From CAYWNA01 sp964459305 (GTDB lineage: Bacteria > Planctomycetota > Planctomycetia > Pirellulales > Pirellulaceae): a DNA stretch of 64,000 bases. The notes under the pieces are model-generated. The model worked only from the letters and a program-made list of their open reading frames with translations, did not search any database and had not been told where the DNA came from. The position numbers and the translations under genes are program-made. Shown here piece after piece: positions 1 to 9,167 of this stretch; position 1 is the stretch's first letter, and every line of letters starts with the position of its first letter. The DNA is taken from assembly GCA_964459305.1 (NCBI GenBank), contig CAYWNA010000038.1, forward strand, positions 1 to 64,000. Direction: 5' to 3'.

Positions 1-1
1 C

Positions 2-67
2 ATACGAGCGCTCAAGAGGTTTCGCGAGGTCATGGAATCCGTGCCTGGTTTCGACTTTGGCCAGTGA
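2..67 (+). CDS. C-terminal end of an upstream gene (partial)
   Basis: An open frame enters from the left edge and ends at TGA (65-67), giving 21 residues ending in FDFGQ. It stops 11 nt before the kinase gene, so the two are probably co-transcribed. Planctomycete kinases of this type often follow an ECF sigma factor gene, and the basic, helical tail would fit one. The fragment is too short to identify, so that is only inference. Confidence 0.35.
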   Translation: MRALKRFREVMESVPGFDFGQ

Positions 68-78
68 TTTGAGGTTGG

Positions 79-3009
79 ATGATGTCCGATTCCGACAGTA
101 GTATCGTCGAAACTCTGGCCGACGAGTTCGCCGAGCGATTGCGTCGCGGCGAGTCGCCGTCAATCTCGGAGTACGCCGATGCACATCCCGAATGCGCTGA
201 TGAGATTCGGGATCTGTTTCCCTCCGTTCAGATGATCGAACAACTCGCCTGTCGACGAGAACAGCAGCGCATGGCGAAGAAGGCAGGCAAGGAGACGACC
301 TGCCCCGATCCCGAGCAACTGGGCGACTACAGAATCGTGCGTCGCATCGGACAGGGTGGTATGGGCATCGTTTACGAAGCTGTCCATCAGTCGCTCGACC
401 GTCGCGTCGCCGTGAAGATGCTTCCGCCGCAGATGGCCCTGTCCGATCGCCATATCGCCCGTTTCGTCCGCGAAGCCAAAGCCGCAGCGCGGCTGCATCA
501 CACCAACATCGTGCCCGTGTTTGGCGTTGGCGAAGATCAGGGGATGCATTTCTATGTCATGCAGTTGATCGATGGACAGGGACTGGACGTTGTGCTGGAT
601 CAGGTGCGCACACAAACGTCGCGCAGCAACCAGCAGGCGACCACTACCGCCTTCGAGGGCACGGCGAATCGTGCCGATCGCGAAGAGCAAGTCGAACCCG
701 CGGACACATCAGACTCATTGCAGAGCAATACAGATCTTCCCGATGCACATTTCCAAAGAGTCGCCCAAATCGGTGTTAGGGTGGCGCAAGCGCTTGAATA
801 CTCTCACGCCCAGGGCGTTCTCCATCGCGACGTCAAACCGGCGAACATTCTTGTCGACGGAGAAGACAACGTCTGGGTGACCGACTTTGGCTTGGCAAAA
901 CTCATTGATGCCAACGACGCGACCGCATCGGGAAACGTCGTCGGCACGCTGCGGTACATTGCCCCCGAATCGTTTCAGGGCGAGGTCGATGCCCGCAGCG
1001 ATATCTATGGCCTGGGGCTTACGCTCTATGAACTTCTAGCATTGCGCCCCGCCTTTGAAGAACAGGAGCAATCGCCGCTTCTTCAGCGCATTATGGCCCA
1101 AGAACCAGCGCGACTGCGGAACCTGGTCGCCAACGTTCCGCGTGACCTCGAAACCATCGTGTCGAAAGCAATGGCGAAAGAGCCGCCGCTGCGCTATCCG
1201 TCGGCGGGTGAGTTAGCTGATGATCTGCAACGTTACCTTGACGATCGTCCGATTCATGCCCGCCATGTGACGTCAGTCGAACGCCTATGGCGGTGGAGTC
1301 GACGAAATCCTGTGCTGGCAAGCCTTGGGGTGACTTGTGCCGTTCTGCTTCTGGCGATAGCAACGGTATCCTCGCTCGGCTACCTGCAACTCCGAAAGGC
1401 GTACGACCAGGTTGGCCAGTCGCTGCACGATGTGCGGCGATCCGAAGCCAAAGCGGTTACTGCCGCTGGCGAGGCCGAACGTCAACGCGATCATGCGGAA
1501 AAGGAACATAAACGCGCGGAGACGAATCTAACCCAGGCACTTGCCGCGCTGGATGCGATCTTTGATCAGGTTGCCGCGCGCGATTTGCCACAGTCGATTC
1601 GGCAGGCCGATGAAGATGGCGACATCGCCCCGATTGGCGGAGGGTTAACGGCCGACGATGCCGAGCTCTTGCAGAGTTTGCTGAAATTCTACGAGGAATT
1701 TGCGCGCACCAACCAGTCCAGCGCAGCGTTGAACGTCGAGTTGGCCGGTGCGCACAAAAAGGTAGGGGACATCCTCGCTCGGCTCGGCCAATACGACCAG
1801 GCGGGGTCGGCTTTTCGAAATGCCCTCCGTGTCTATGAATCCCTGATGGCGAAAACGCCGGATTGCGTGGCCTACGTCCTGGCAACAGCCGAGGTACACA
1901 ACGCGATCGGACGGGTTGTTGCGACGGGCGGCGAGCTGGGCCGTGCCAAAGACGCCCACTTCGCCGCGGTCGCGCTGTTGGAATCTCTACCGCCTGAAGA
2001 GGCCGATTCCGCCCGCGTCCGCTTTGCGTTGGCGCAAAGCTGGAGTCTGCTCGTGGCGGTGCGAGCGCAGGAACTCGTGGCCTCTCGACGTAATCCTGCG
2101 AAGAACGTGGCCCGAGCAAAGGTTGGCGGGGCGAGTCGCCGGGGCCGTCCGAAAGGTGCTTCGCGAAAACCCGAGTCGTCTCCTCCTGCCCCGCGCAGGC
2201 GCCGCGATCTGGCTCACCCACCGCCTTGGTTGGAAGAAGGTTTTCAGCAAGCGTTGGCTCTTCTCGGACAGCTCGTGGCGGAGGAACCGGACAATCCGGA
2301 CTATCGGCTCGCCCTGGGGCGGTGCTACCGCAGCATGCTGCCGGCCGCTTGGCATGAGAAGGACCAAGCCCAGGCGACGGAAATGAAACAACAAGCGATC
2401 GATATCCTTGACGATCTGGTGGCCAAGCATCCGGATCGAGCGATCTATGCCTATGAACTGGCCGATACCCTAGCGATGACCACCCCGGTTGCAGCACAGA
2501 CTTCGTTGGCGTCAGACGACGTAGCCCACCTCGATCGCGCTGTTCAACTGGCTCGGCAGCTGACGCGACGATATCCCACATCGCATCCATATAAAGCGAT
2601 ATTGGCCGGCGTGCTCGCCAAACTTGCGGCTCATCATGCAGCCACCGGCGCATTCGAGAACGCTGCGTCACAGTTTGAGGACTGCATCCTGTTGCTTCGT
2701 TCGCTTCGTGAAGAAGCACCCGGCAATCAAGTCTACCTTCTGACTTTGGCACGAGCGAGCAGGGACTACGGCGAACTGCTCCGCGAGAAACAGAGTTGGG
2801 ATCGCTCACGATCTGTTCTGGAGGAAGCCATTACCGAATACGAGGCCTATCGCAAGACGCCAGGGGCCAGGAGACCTTCCACCCGACTCCTCGTGATGCT
2901 TTATCACAGCCTCTCGGCGACCCTAACACAGCTCGGCGAAGAGCAACTCGCCGTGGAAGCCCACCAGAAAGCAGATCTCGTTCACAGAGCGGCGTCTGGG
3001 AAACGCTAG
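79..3009 (+). CDS. Membrane Ser/Thr protein kinase with C-terminal TPR region
   Basis: A Hanks-type Ser/Thr kinase of 976 aa. Residues 1-80 are the acidic N-terminal extension common in planctomycete kinases. The kinase domain runs about 84-390, with glycine loop GQGGMGIVYEA, VAVKML lysine, HRDVKPAN (about 250) and DFGLAKL (about 268). It carries a roughly 45-residue insertion between the hinge and the catalytic loop. One membrane helix (about 411-435) is followed by a short coiled coil and then TPR-like helices to the C-terminus. The kinase would face the cytoplasm and the TPR part the other side. A basic, Pro-rich linker near 680-715 interrupts the TPR region. Adjacent ATG codons at 79 and 82 both fit as start. 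Confidence 0.93.
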   Translation: MMSDSDSSIVETLADEFAERLRRGESPSISEYADAHPECADEIRDLFPSVQMIEQLACRREQQRMAKKAGKETTCPDPEQLGDYRIVRRIGQGGMGIVYEAVHQSLDRRVAVKMLPPQMALSDRHIARFVREAKAAARLHHTNIVPVFGVGEDQGMHFYVMQLIDGQGLDVVLDQVRTQTSRSNQQATTTAFEGTANRADREEQVEPADTSDSLQSNTDLPDAHFQRVAQIGVRVAQALEYSHAQGVLHRDVKPANILVDGEDNVWVTDFGLAKLIDANDATASGNVVGTLRYIAPESFQGEVDARSDIYGLGLTLYELLALRPAFEEQEQSPLLQRIMAQEPARLRNLVANVPRDLETIVSKAMAKEPPLRYPSAGELADDLQRYLDDRPIHARHVTSVERLWRWSRRNPVLASLGVTCAVLLLAIATVSSLGYLQLRKAYDQVGQSLHDVRRSEAKAVTAAGEAERQRDHAEKEHKRAETNLTQALAALDAIFDQVAARDLPQSIRQADEDGDIAPIGGGLTADDAELLQSLLKFYEEFARTNQSSAALNVELAGAHKKVGDILARLGQYDQAGSAFRNALRVYESLMAKTPDCVAYVLATAEVHNAIGRVVATGGELGRAKDAHFAAVALLESLPPEEADSARVRFALAQSWSLLVAVRAQELVASRRNPAKNVARAKVGGASRRGRPKGASRKPESSPPAPRRRRDLAHPPPWLEEGFQQALALLGQLVAEEPDNPDYRLALGRCYRSMLPAAWHEKDQAQATEMKQQAIDILDDLVAKHPDRAIYAYELADTLAMTTPVAAQTSLASDDVAHLDRAVQLARQLTRRYPTSHPYKAILAGVLAKLAAHHAATGAFENAASQFEDCILLLRSLREEAPGNQVYLLTLARASRDYGELLREKQSWDRSRSVLEEAITEYEAYRKTPGARRPSTRLLVMLYHSLSATLTQLGEEQLAVEAHQKADLVHRAASGKR

Positions 3010-3139
3010 CCTGATTCTCTGACCCTGCGTTTGCCGCTGTTTCGCCCTCCCTGTTGGCGCCGACAGACGGCCAAGGTAACGTGAATCGGCAACGTAGATC
3101 TGCTCGGCCGGAAAACGATACGTAAACGGGGAACTCGGG

Positions 3140-6100
3140 ATGCTCTACCGCCATGACCTCAATGCGGGCCTGCTTCTGTCGGCTCTTCTTCTTGGCTGCT
3201 CAGCGTATTCGATTTGTCTCGGTGATCTTTCCAAAGGCACCAACAGGTCTGAGGACGCCCGGCGCATGCTCGCCGAGACTGGCGTACAAGGCGGGGTGAT
3301 CGTACACCTAGGCTGCGGCGACGGCAGGTTGACCGCAGCGTTGAAGGCCAACGATCGTTATCTCGTGCATGGTCTGGACACCGACGTCCAGAGCATCGAG
3401 CGCGCCCGCGAGAACATCCTGGCGATGGGCCGATACGGTGGCGTGTCGGTGGCGGCGTTCGACGGACAGCATCTTCCTTATGCCGACAACATGGTTAATC
3501 TGGTCATCGCAAGTGGTGAGAGCCAGGTGACAAGAGAGGAGATTTCCAGGGTGCTCGCCCCGAGTGGTGTGGCCATCACTCTCAACCCTCAACTCTCGAC
3601 CCTCAATTCCTTTCGCAAGCCGTGGCCCGAGGAAATGGGCCAGTGGTCACATCACTTGCACGCGGCGGATGGCAACCCCGTGACGCCGGATCGACTCGTG
3701 GGGCCTCCGCGGCAATTGCAGTGGACGGTCGGACCCAAGTGGCAGCGTGCCCACGACACCGATGCCAACGTAAATGCTTTGGTCAGTGCGGGCGGTCGCG
3801 TCTTCTACATGGTCGACGAGGCCCCGATCGGATTGCCCGGCGCCAATGGACTTCCTGACAAATGGATGCTGGCCGCGCGAGACGCCTTCAACGGTGTGTT
3901 GCTTTGGAAGGTCCCTGTGGAGAAGTGGGGCTGGCGCGAGTACAAGGACACCCATTATCGAACTCGGCATGACGTGATACCTGTGAACGTGCATCGGCGC
4001 GTTGTTGCCACCACTGAAAGCGTCTATGTGACGCTGGGGATCGGAGCGCCGGTCAGCAGGCTCGACGCCGTTACCGGTCAGCCCCAGCATGTCTATGCCG
4101 GCACGCTGGGGACGCGTGAAATCTTGCATGACCGCGGCGAATTACTCCTGACCGTGCCGGGAAAGACCGGGCTCCGGTTGGTCGTCGTCGATGCCGAGAC
4201 CGGCGAACTCGCCTGGAAGACGGCCCACGAGCATGCCGGGACGGCCAAGGAGACGGGACGTCTGAAGGTCGAGAAACAAGCGGTCCTCAACACTGCAGCC
4301 GACGGCGATTCGGTCTGCCTCGTGGATGGAGCCGAGATCGTCTGTCTGGACCGATACACCGGCAAGGCCCGATGGCGCGCGAAACCAGCGGCCAAGGGGC
4401 CTGAGCTCTGGGTGGGCACGTTGATCATCAACAGCGACGTCGTGCTTTACGCCGAGCACGGACTCCTGACCGCGCTCTCTACCAAAGACGGCTCCGAGCT
4501 GTGGACGCGTGAAGCCAAGCAGCCGGGCGGTCTCTGGTTCTCCTGGAAAGACGTCTATGTCATCGACGATTTGGTGTGGACCTGGGGACCGCAGATCGGG
4601 AAACGCCGAGCGCCCCTCTCCGAGGCGCACGGGCTCGACTTAAGGACGGGGGAAGTGAAAATACGGGTGCCGCTGGGGCACATCTTCAAAGTCGACCATC
4701 ATCATCGGTGCTATCGGAACAGGGCCACGCCGCGATTCATCATCGCCAGCCGACGTGGCGCGGAATTCGTCGATCTTGCAGGCGGCCCCCACTCGGTGAA
4801 CAACTGGATCCGGGGGATTTGTCACTTGGGCATGATGCCCGCCAACGGCCTACTGTACGCACCGCCGGAGCCGTGCAAATGCTACTGGTACGAGCGGGTG
4901 AGCGATTTTTGCGCGTTGGCGTCGAAACCGGTCGCAGCGTCGCGCGCCGCCGAACCGGACGGGCCCACGCAGGCATTGCCCGGCCCTGCCAAGGGTCATG
5001 CGAGTGGCGCTCCTGCCGGCCCGGACGACTGGAGCACGTTCCGCGCCGACCCTGCACGCTCCGGGGCAACGAAATCACGCCTTCCGAGCCAATTGAAGCG
5101 TGCATGGGAAGCAGCCATTCCAGGTAGACCGAGCTCGCCGATCGCAGTCGACAATCGTGTGTACGTGGCCTCCGTCGACTCGCACACGATCCACTCGCTC
5201 GACGCCGCATCCGGCACAGAGCTTTGGCACCACATGGCGGGCGGGCGCGTCGATTCACCGCCCACCTACGCCAAAGGCAAGTTGGTCTTCGGATCGGTTG
5301 ATGGCTGGGTCACGTGTCTCCGAGCGTCCGATGGAGTTCCCGTCTGGCGATTTCGGGCGGCGCCGCGCGAGCGACTCGTTGGAGCATACGGTCAATTGGA
5401 ATCTGCGTGGCCCGTCCATGGCAGCGTCTTGGTCCTGGACGACGCCGTTTACTTCGCCGCCGGGCGCTCGTCCTATCTGGACGGAGGTATCCACCTCTAT
5501 GGCCTCGACCTCGACTCGGGCCAAGAACGCTACCACGCCCGGCTGCAAGGCCCGAACGTCGACCTGAACAACGAGGCATGGTTCGACGGCTACAACGATT
5601 CCGGCGGCCGAGGGGCGCTGGCCGACATTCTCCAGGTCAGTGGATCGTCGATCTGCATGCGCAACCGGGCCTTCGATCGCGAGCTCAAAATCCATGCGGA
5701 AGCGGCGCCCCCGCACCTGCAGCCGATGGGCGGCTTTCTGGATGGCACCTACTTCAAACGCTACTTCTGGTTCTACGGCACGCCCATGAACCGGCCCCTC
5801 TACGCCGCGATGGCGAGGCCCCAGATCACCAAGGAGCAAATGTCCATAGCGCTGGCACAACTCCTGGTGCGGGATAAGGATGCCCTGTACGGCATGCGCA
5901 TGTTCGATTCCATGAAGCTACTGAATGCCGACAACTACTTCGTGCCGGGCAAAGACGGATACCTCCTTTTCAAAGTCGCGCCCGGGCACGGCGAGCCGAT
6001 GTGGTCAACGCGCGTACCCGTTCGCGTCACGGCCATGGCGGTGACCCCGGATCGACTGGTCATTGCCGGGTCGCCGGATATCGTCGATCCAGCCGATCCC

Positions 6101-6286
6101 CTGGCCGCCTTCGAGGCGCGCAAAGGCGGTCGCCTGCGCCTGGTCTCCACAGTTGACGGCAGCACACTGGAAGATCACCAATTCGCCTCGCCGCCAGTGT
6201 TCAACGGGCTGGCCGTCGCGCGAAAACGTGTGTTCCTCTCGCTCGAGGTCGGAAAGGTCGTCTGTCTCTCGGCTGTGACAAGGTAA
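3140..6286 (+). CDS. Exported methyltransferase-like / PQQ beta-propeller protein
   Basis: 1048 aa. The N-terminus is a hydrophobic signal with a lipobox-like LLGC (about 17-20), so it may be a lipoprotein. Residues about 40-150 look like a class I SAM methyltransferase fold (HLGCGDGRL, then an acidic LDTD). Two PQQ/BamB-type propeller regions follow (about 185-590 and 628-1048), with repeated blocks such as DAVTGQ, DAETGELAWK and DAASGTELWH. A Pro/Ala-rich linker separates the propellers. The gene lies 130 nt behind the kinase on the same strand. The fold assignments come from motifs. An extracytoplasmic methyltransferase would lack SAM, so that domain may be structural or bind something else. 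Confidence 0.85.
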   Translation: MLYRHDLNAGLLLSALLLGCSAYSICLGDLSKGTNRSEDARRMLAETGVQGGVIVHLGCGDGRLTAALKANDRYLVHGLDTDVQSIERARENILAMGRYGGVSVAAFDGQHLPYADNMVNLVIASGESQVTREEISRVLAPSGVAITLNPQLSTLNSFRKPWPEEMGQWSHHLHAADGNPVTPDRLVGPPRQLQWTVGPKWQRAHDTDANVNALVSAGGRVFYMVDEAPIGLPGANGLPDKWMLAARDAFNGVLLWKVPVEKWGWREYKDTHYRTRHDVIPVNVHRRVVATTESVYVTLGIGAPVSRLDAVTGQPQHVYAGTLGTREILHDRGELLLTVPGKTGLRLVVVDAETGELAWKTAHEHAGTAKETGRLKVEKQAVLNTAADGDSVCLVDGAEIVCLDRYTGKARWRAKPAAKGPELWVGTLIINSDVVLYAEHGLLTALSTKDGSELWTREAKQPGGLWFSWKDVYVIDDLVWTWGPQIGKRRAPLSEAHGLDLRTGEVKIRVPLGHIFKVDHHHRCYRNRATPRFIIASRRGAEFVDLAGGPHSVNNWIRGICHLGMMPANGLLYAPPEPCKCYWYERVSDFCALASKPVAASRAAEPDGPTQALPGPAKGHASGAPAGPDDWSTFRADPARSGATKSRLPSQLKRAWEAAIPGRPSSPIAVDNRVYVASVDSHTIHSLDAASGTELWHHMAGGRVDSPPTYAKGKLVFGSVDGWVTCLRASDGVPVWRFRAAPRERLVGAYGQLESAWPVHGSVLVLDDAVYFAAGRSSYLDGGIHLYGLDLDSGQERYHARLQGPNVDLNNEAWFDGYNDSGGRGALADILQVSGSSICMRNRAFDRELKIHAEAAPPHLQPMGGFLDGTYFKRYFWFYGTPMNRPLYAAMARPQITKEQMSIALAQLLVRDKDALYGMRMFDSMKLLNADNYFVPGKDGYLLFKVAPGHGEPMWSTRVPVRVTAMAVTPDRLVIAGSPDIVDPADPLAAFEARKGGRLRLVSTVDGSTLEDHQFASPPVFNGLAVARKRVFLSLEVGKVVCLSAVTR

Positions 6287-6358
6287 CGAGGGTCGTTTCC
6301 TCACTTTGAGCGTGTCGGGGAATTGCGGATTGTATCGCGAATTGTGGAACATTCTGCC

Positions 6359-6700
6359 CTACGGCTTAACATTGAAGCCAAGTCGCAGCAGAACTCCCTT
6401 GACTCTTTCGCTTTGTTTGCCCTGAATCTCGATGACTTCGTCCTTGAGAGTTCCACCGGCGCCGCACGCATTCTTGAGTTTGGTTAGCAGTTCCGGCAAG
6501 TCGTTGCCTTCGATTGGCAATCCCTGAATCACCGTAACGACCTTTCCCTTCTTCCGCTTTTCGACCGAAACCCTCGCAGTCTGTTCCGCTGGCGGGATCC
6601 GCGGAGGCGGAGGTGGCGGACATTGACAGTCCGCTTCGAGTTGGCCGCAGTCGTCACAACGCGGTGGTCGGTCGAATTCAGTGCCCTCGAAGAGTCGCAT
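6359..6700 (-). CDS. SUI1/eIF1-like translation factor (YciH family)
   Basis: A 113-aa protein of the SUI1/YciH family, the bacterial relatives of eukaryotic initiation factor eIF1. It has an N-terminal Cys cluster (CDDCGQLEADCQC), a proline run, and a basic SUI1 core with the typical LLTKLKNACGAGGT stretch and a C-terminal IQGKQ...RLGF segment. The start at 6700 is chosen because GGGAG lies upstream and because a start at 6757 would overlap the next gene by 41 nt. It sits 16 nt downstream of the methyltransferase gene on the same strand, suggesting co-transcription. Confidence 0.88.
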   Translation of the reverse strand: MRLFEGTEFDRPPRCDDCGQLEADCQCPPPPPPRIPPAEQTARVSVEKRKKGKVVTVIQGLPIEGNDLPELLTKLKNACGAGGTLKDEVIEIQGKQSERVKGVLLRLGFNVKP

Positions 6701-6716
6701 GTCAGCTCCCAACAAC

Positions 6717-7379
6717 TCAGGCAACCTTGCGTCGCATGCGTATGCAATCCGGGTCACTGTAAGTCAACAACAGTGCTCCGCGGGCTGCATACCTTTCGAA
6801 CAGATCCGCCGTGAGTTCTTCATCGTTGGGCCAGGGAAAGGCGAAAACCACATCGAAATCTCGAACCTCCATCCCTAATTCGTCGTACGCGTGGTCTGCA
6901 TGCGGATCGAGAGACAGCCCACCGTCGCACTCCGCAAAGGCTCGGTCGACCAGGTCGTCAGCTCCTTGGGAGATGAAACTGCCGTTGATGAACTCGACTG
7001 GAATACCGAAATCTTCCGCTAATTTCAGCGAGGCGTCGAACAGGTCTCGGTCGATCTCGATGCCAATAGCGTCAAACCCGACCAACGCAGCCAGTGACGC
7101 CACCACGCCCAAACCACTGCCCCATTCGCAGAACGCGTTGCCGCAGGCCACGTCAGCCTCGGCGACGGCTCGCAGTGCATGATACACGAAGACATAATCG
7201 CTCGGCACAAAACCGCGAAAGATGCTAGGGATATTACTGATGAAATCGCGGCCCAGGTGATCGGCTTCCCGCAGAAACTCTGCCACGTTTTGGGGCAAGT
7301 CAATCGGGTCAACGGCGAGATCGACATCAGTCAGAGGCATGTCGGCGAGTGGGGTCCGAGGAATTGGCGGATGGACCAA
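6717..7379 (-). CDS. Class I SAM-dependent methyltransferase
   Basis: 220 aa from a TTG at 7379, or 207 aa from the ATG at 7340; neither has a clear ribosome site. The SAM-binding motif is CEWGSGLGVVASL, followed by the acidic IGIEID that usually contacts the SAM ribose. A later FAFPWPNDEE segment lies where motif IV sits. The substrate cannot be inferred. It precedes the SUI1-like gene on the same strand, so a translation-related role is possible but unsupported. Confidence 0.75.
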   Translation of the reverse strand: MVHPPIPRTPLADMPLTDVDLAVDPIDLPQNVAEFLREADHLGRDFISNIPSIFRGFVPSDYVFVYHALRAVAEADVACGNAFCEWGSGLGVVASLAALVGFDAIGIEIDRDLFDASLKLAEDFGIPVEFINGSFISQGADDLVDRAFAECDGGLSLDPHADHAYDELGMEVRDFDVVFAFPWPNDEELTADLFERYAARGALLLTYSDPDCIRMRRKVA

Positions 7380-7428
7380 TCATAGGCAATGTGGACTGAA
7401 ACACAATTGGCGATTGACCCCTGAATTC

Positions 7429-7556
7429 ATGCCGTCCACGGGCAAGTCTGACCTGTAGCCGAACCCGCCAGAGTCTGGTTTTTCCTGACGCGGGGCCGAA
7501 GTCTGGGCGACTTCGGCTACATGCTAAAAATAGTCAATCCAGGCCGCAGGCGGTAT
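7429..7556. repeat. Family-1 palindromic element, copy A
   Basis: The most diverged of five copies in the window. It keeps the inverted arms with GTAGCCGAA at one side and TTCGGCTAC at the other, plus the GC-rich left end and the GGTAT right end. It lies in the 467-nt gap between the methyltransferase and the lysine-rich small protein; the rest of that gap shows nothing recognisable. Confidence 0.75.
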
Positions 7557-7846
7557 GACGCAGACCGAATAAAGGTGCTCAGTAGACCCGATATGTCCTA
7601 CACACAGCCCCTATATTCCTTCGGGGGCTAGGCCCGAATGTGGAAAAACGGCTAGGATACGCATCGTCCATTTCGCACGGACAAGAAGAGCTGGTTGGAT
7701 GAGGTTGGAATCGCTATCATTGGGGCACGGATGAGAGACCGGCGAGCGTGACGTCCAACGATCTCATCTGCCAACCCGTCCAATCGAACCAGGGATCTTG
7801 GCTCTACAGTCCAACGTCGTCATTTTCAAGTACGGAGAAAACAGAC

Positions 7847-7954
7847 ATGGGTGACAAGGGAAGCAAAGACAAGGGCAAAAGGGAACAGCAGAAGAAAGCC
7901 CAGCGCACTCCAAAGGAAAAGCGGAGGCTGAAGAGAGAGAAGAAAACCAAGTAG
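7847..7954 (+). CDS. 35-residue lysine-rich protein
   Basis: A very small ORF starting MGDKGSKDKGKREQQKK, with about half of its residues Lys or Arg. GGAGA stands 8 nt before the ATG, a convincing ribosome site. Small basic proteins with this MGDKGxKDK-type start occur in many bacteria and have no known function. An upstream in-frame start at 7748 is less likely because it lacks a ribosome site. It lies 72 nt before the SapC-family gene on the same strand. Nucleic-acid binding is possible from charge alone. Confidence 0.7.
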   Translation: MGDKGSKDKGKREQQKKAQRTPKEKRRLKREKKTK

Positions 7955-8026
7955 CAGGTAATTTGGTGAATGACGCGCGTCATTCGTAATGCTCCGAACT
8001 CTGGATCTGAGAGGAAAGTCTGAACC

Positions 8027-8806
8027 ATGGCACAGATGTTGTTCTACGAGAACGTCGTTCCCGTCAGCAAAGAACGGCACAAGGACCTAAGCATCGAACG
8101 CGTTGACTTCGATTTCGCGAGCAACGTCAACTCGGTTCCACTGACCGCGATTGAAATTCCGTTAGCGGCTCGCGAGTACACCATCGTGTTCGCAGGTAGC
8201 GAGGAAGCCGTCGTTCCCGTTGTCGTCTTGGGCGTCGAAGGAACTGAGAATCAATACCTCGATGAGAACAAAGCCTGGAAAGCTGACTACATTCCAGCGT
8301 TTGTGCGGCGTTATCCGTTCGTCTTCTCGCAGGCGGAAGACGGTTCGCAGTTCATGCTGTGCATCGACGAAACCTGGGCAGGCTGCAATCGCGAAGGACG
8401 GGGGCAGCGTCTGTTCACCGACGAAGGCGAGCAGACGCCCTATCTGCAGAACATGTTGAAGTTCCTTGGTGACTATCAGACGCAGTTCGTGCGAACGCAG
8501 GCTTACTGCAAGAAACTCAAGGAACTTGAATTGCTGGAACCGATGCAAGCCCAGCTCACGCTGCCCGGCGGCGAGAAGCGGGCGCTCGCCGGCTTCCTCG
8601 GTGTGACCCGTGCCAGGATCAACGCACTTGAAGCAGAGAAGTTGGCAGAACTCGTCAAAACCAACGAACTTGAGTTGTGCTACCTGCAAATGGCTTCGCT
8701 GAACAACCTGGGTTCGGTCGTGAATCGCTCGATGCCGAAGAAAGCATCGGAAGTTGAAGAATCGGAGCCGGTTGAAGAAGAAAAGAAGACAAGAAAAAAG
8801 AAGTAG
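8027..8806 (+). CDS. SapC family protein
   Basis: 259 aa resembling the SapC family, proteins found near S-layer or peptide-handling genes in other bacteria and of unknown biochemical role. Family-like features are the N-terminal hydrophobic AREYTIVFAG block, the YIPAFVRRYPFVF motif (about 83-95), the LCIDE stretch and the C-terminal NNLGSVVNR. The last 20 residues are a charged E/K tail. GAGAGGAAAG precedes the ATG. No S-layer gene is visible beside it. Confidence 0.85.
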   Translation: MAQMLFYENVVPVSKERHKDLSIERVDFDFASNVNSVPLTAIEIPLAAREYTIVFAGSEEAVVPVVVLGVEGTENQYLDENKAWKADYIPAFVRRYPFVFSQAEDGSQFMLCIDETWAGCNREGRGQRLFTDEGEQTPYLQNMLKFLGDYQTQFVRTQAYCKKLKELELLEPMQAQLTLPGGEKRALAGFLGVTRARINALEAEKLAELVKTNELELCYLQMASLNNLGSVVNRSMPKKASEVEESEPVEEEKKTRKKK

Positions 8807-8854
8807 AACGGTTCCATTCTCGTCTGCAACGGAACCGGTTCCGCTCGATTTCGC

Positions 8855-8887
8855 CAGGGCTTCTGTTCCCAACGAGCAGAAGCCCTG
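8855..8887 (+). terminator. Stem-loop after the SapC gene
   Basis: A perfect 11-bp inverted repeat (CAGGGCTTCTG / CAGAAGCCCTG) with an 11-nt loop lies 48 nt after the SapC stop. There is no strong T-run, so termination is inferred from structure and position. Confidence 0.5.
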
Positions 8888-9003
8888 CCTTCGTTTATCG
8901 GGAATCAACCCATTCTTGGCTCAAAGCGTTGCAGTTGTACACTCTCGCTGTATTCATGGTGCGAGACCGGCATCGGCGAAGGCCGTTTCTGGTTCAAGCG
9001 GTT

Positions 9004-9129
9004 ATACCATCCGCGGGCAAGTCTGATCCGTAGCCGAACTCGCCAGAGTTTGGTTTTCCCCTACGTGGCCCAAAGTCTGGCGACTTCGGCTACATGCGGA
9101 AAAGTGTCAATCCTGGCCGCGGCCGGTAT
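9004..9129. repeat. Family-1 palindromic element, copy B
   Basis: A well-preserved copy. The ends are inverted (TATACCnnCCGCGG on the left, its complement on the right). The core arms at 9030-9053 and 9070-9093 are 24-nt inverted repeats with two differences. Each arm also contains its own small palindrome (ACTCgccaGAGT, AGTCtggcGACT). It fills most of the 8807-9167 gap; apart from the stem-loop I see nothing else there. Confidence 0.85.
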
Positions 9130-9167
9130 AGAGGGGCACTCATGCGCCAAGCCTCACGAGCGTTCGC

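Noticed and set aside
2040..2240. Possible frameshift in the kinase TPR region (basic Arg/Pro-rich stretch)
   Set aside because: The frame resumes normal TPR sequence (WLEEGFQQALALLGQ) without a shift, so it is better read as a linker.
1457..2809. 450-codon minus-strand frame
   Set aside because: Fully antisense to the kinase gene; composition is Arg/Pro-rich shadow sequence with no motif or ribosome site.
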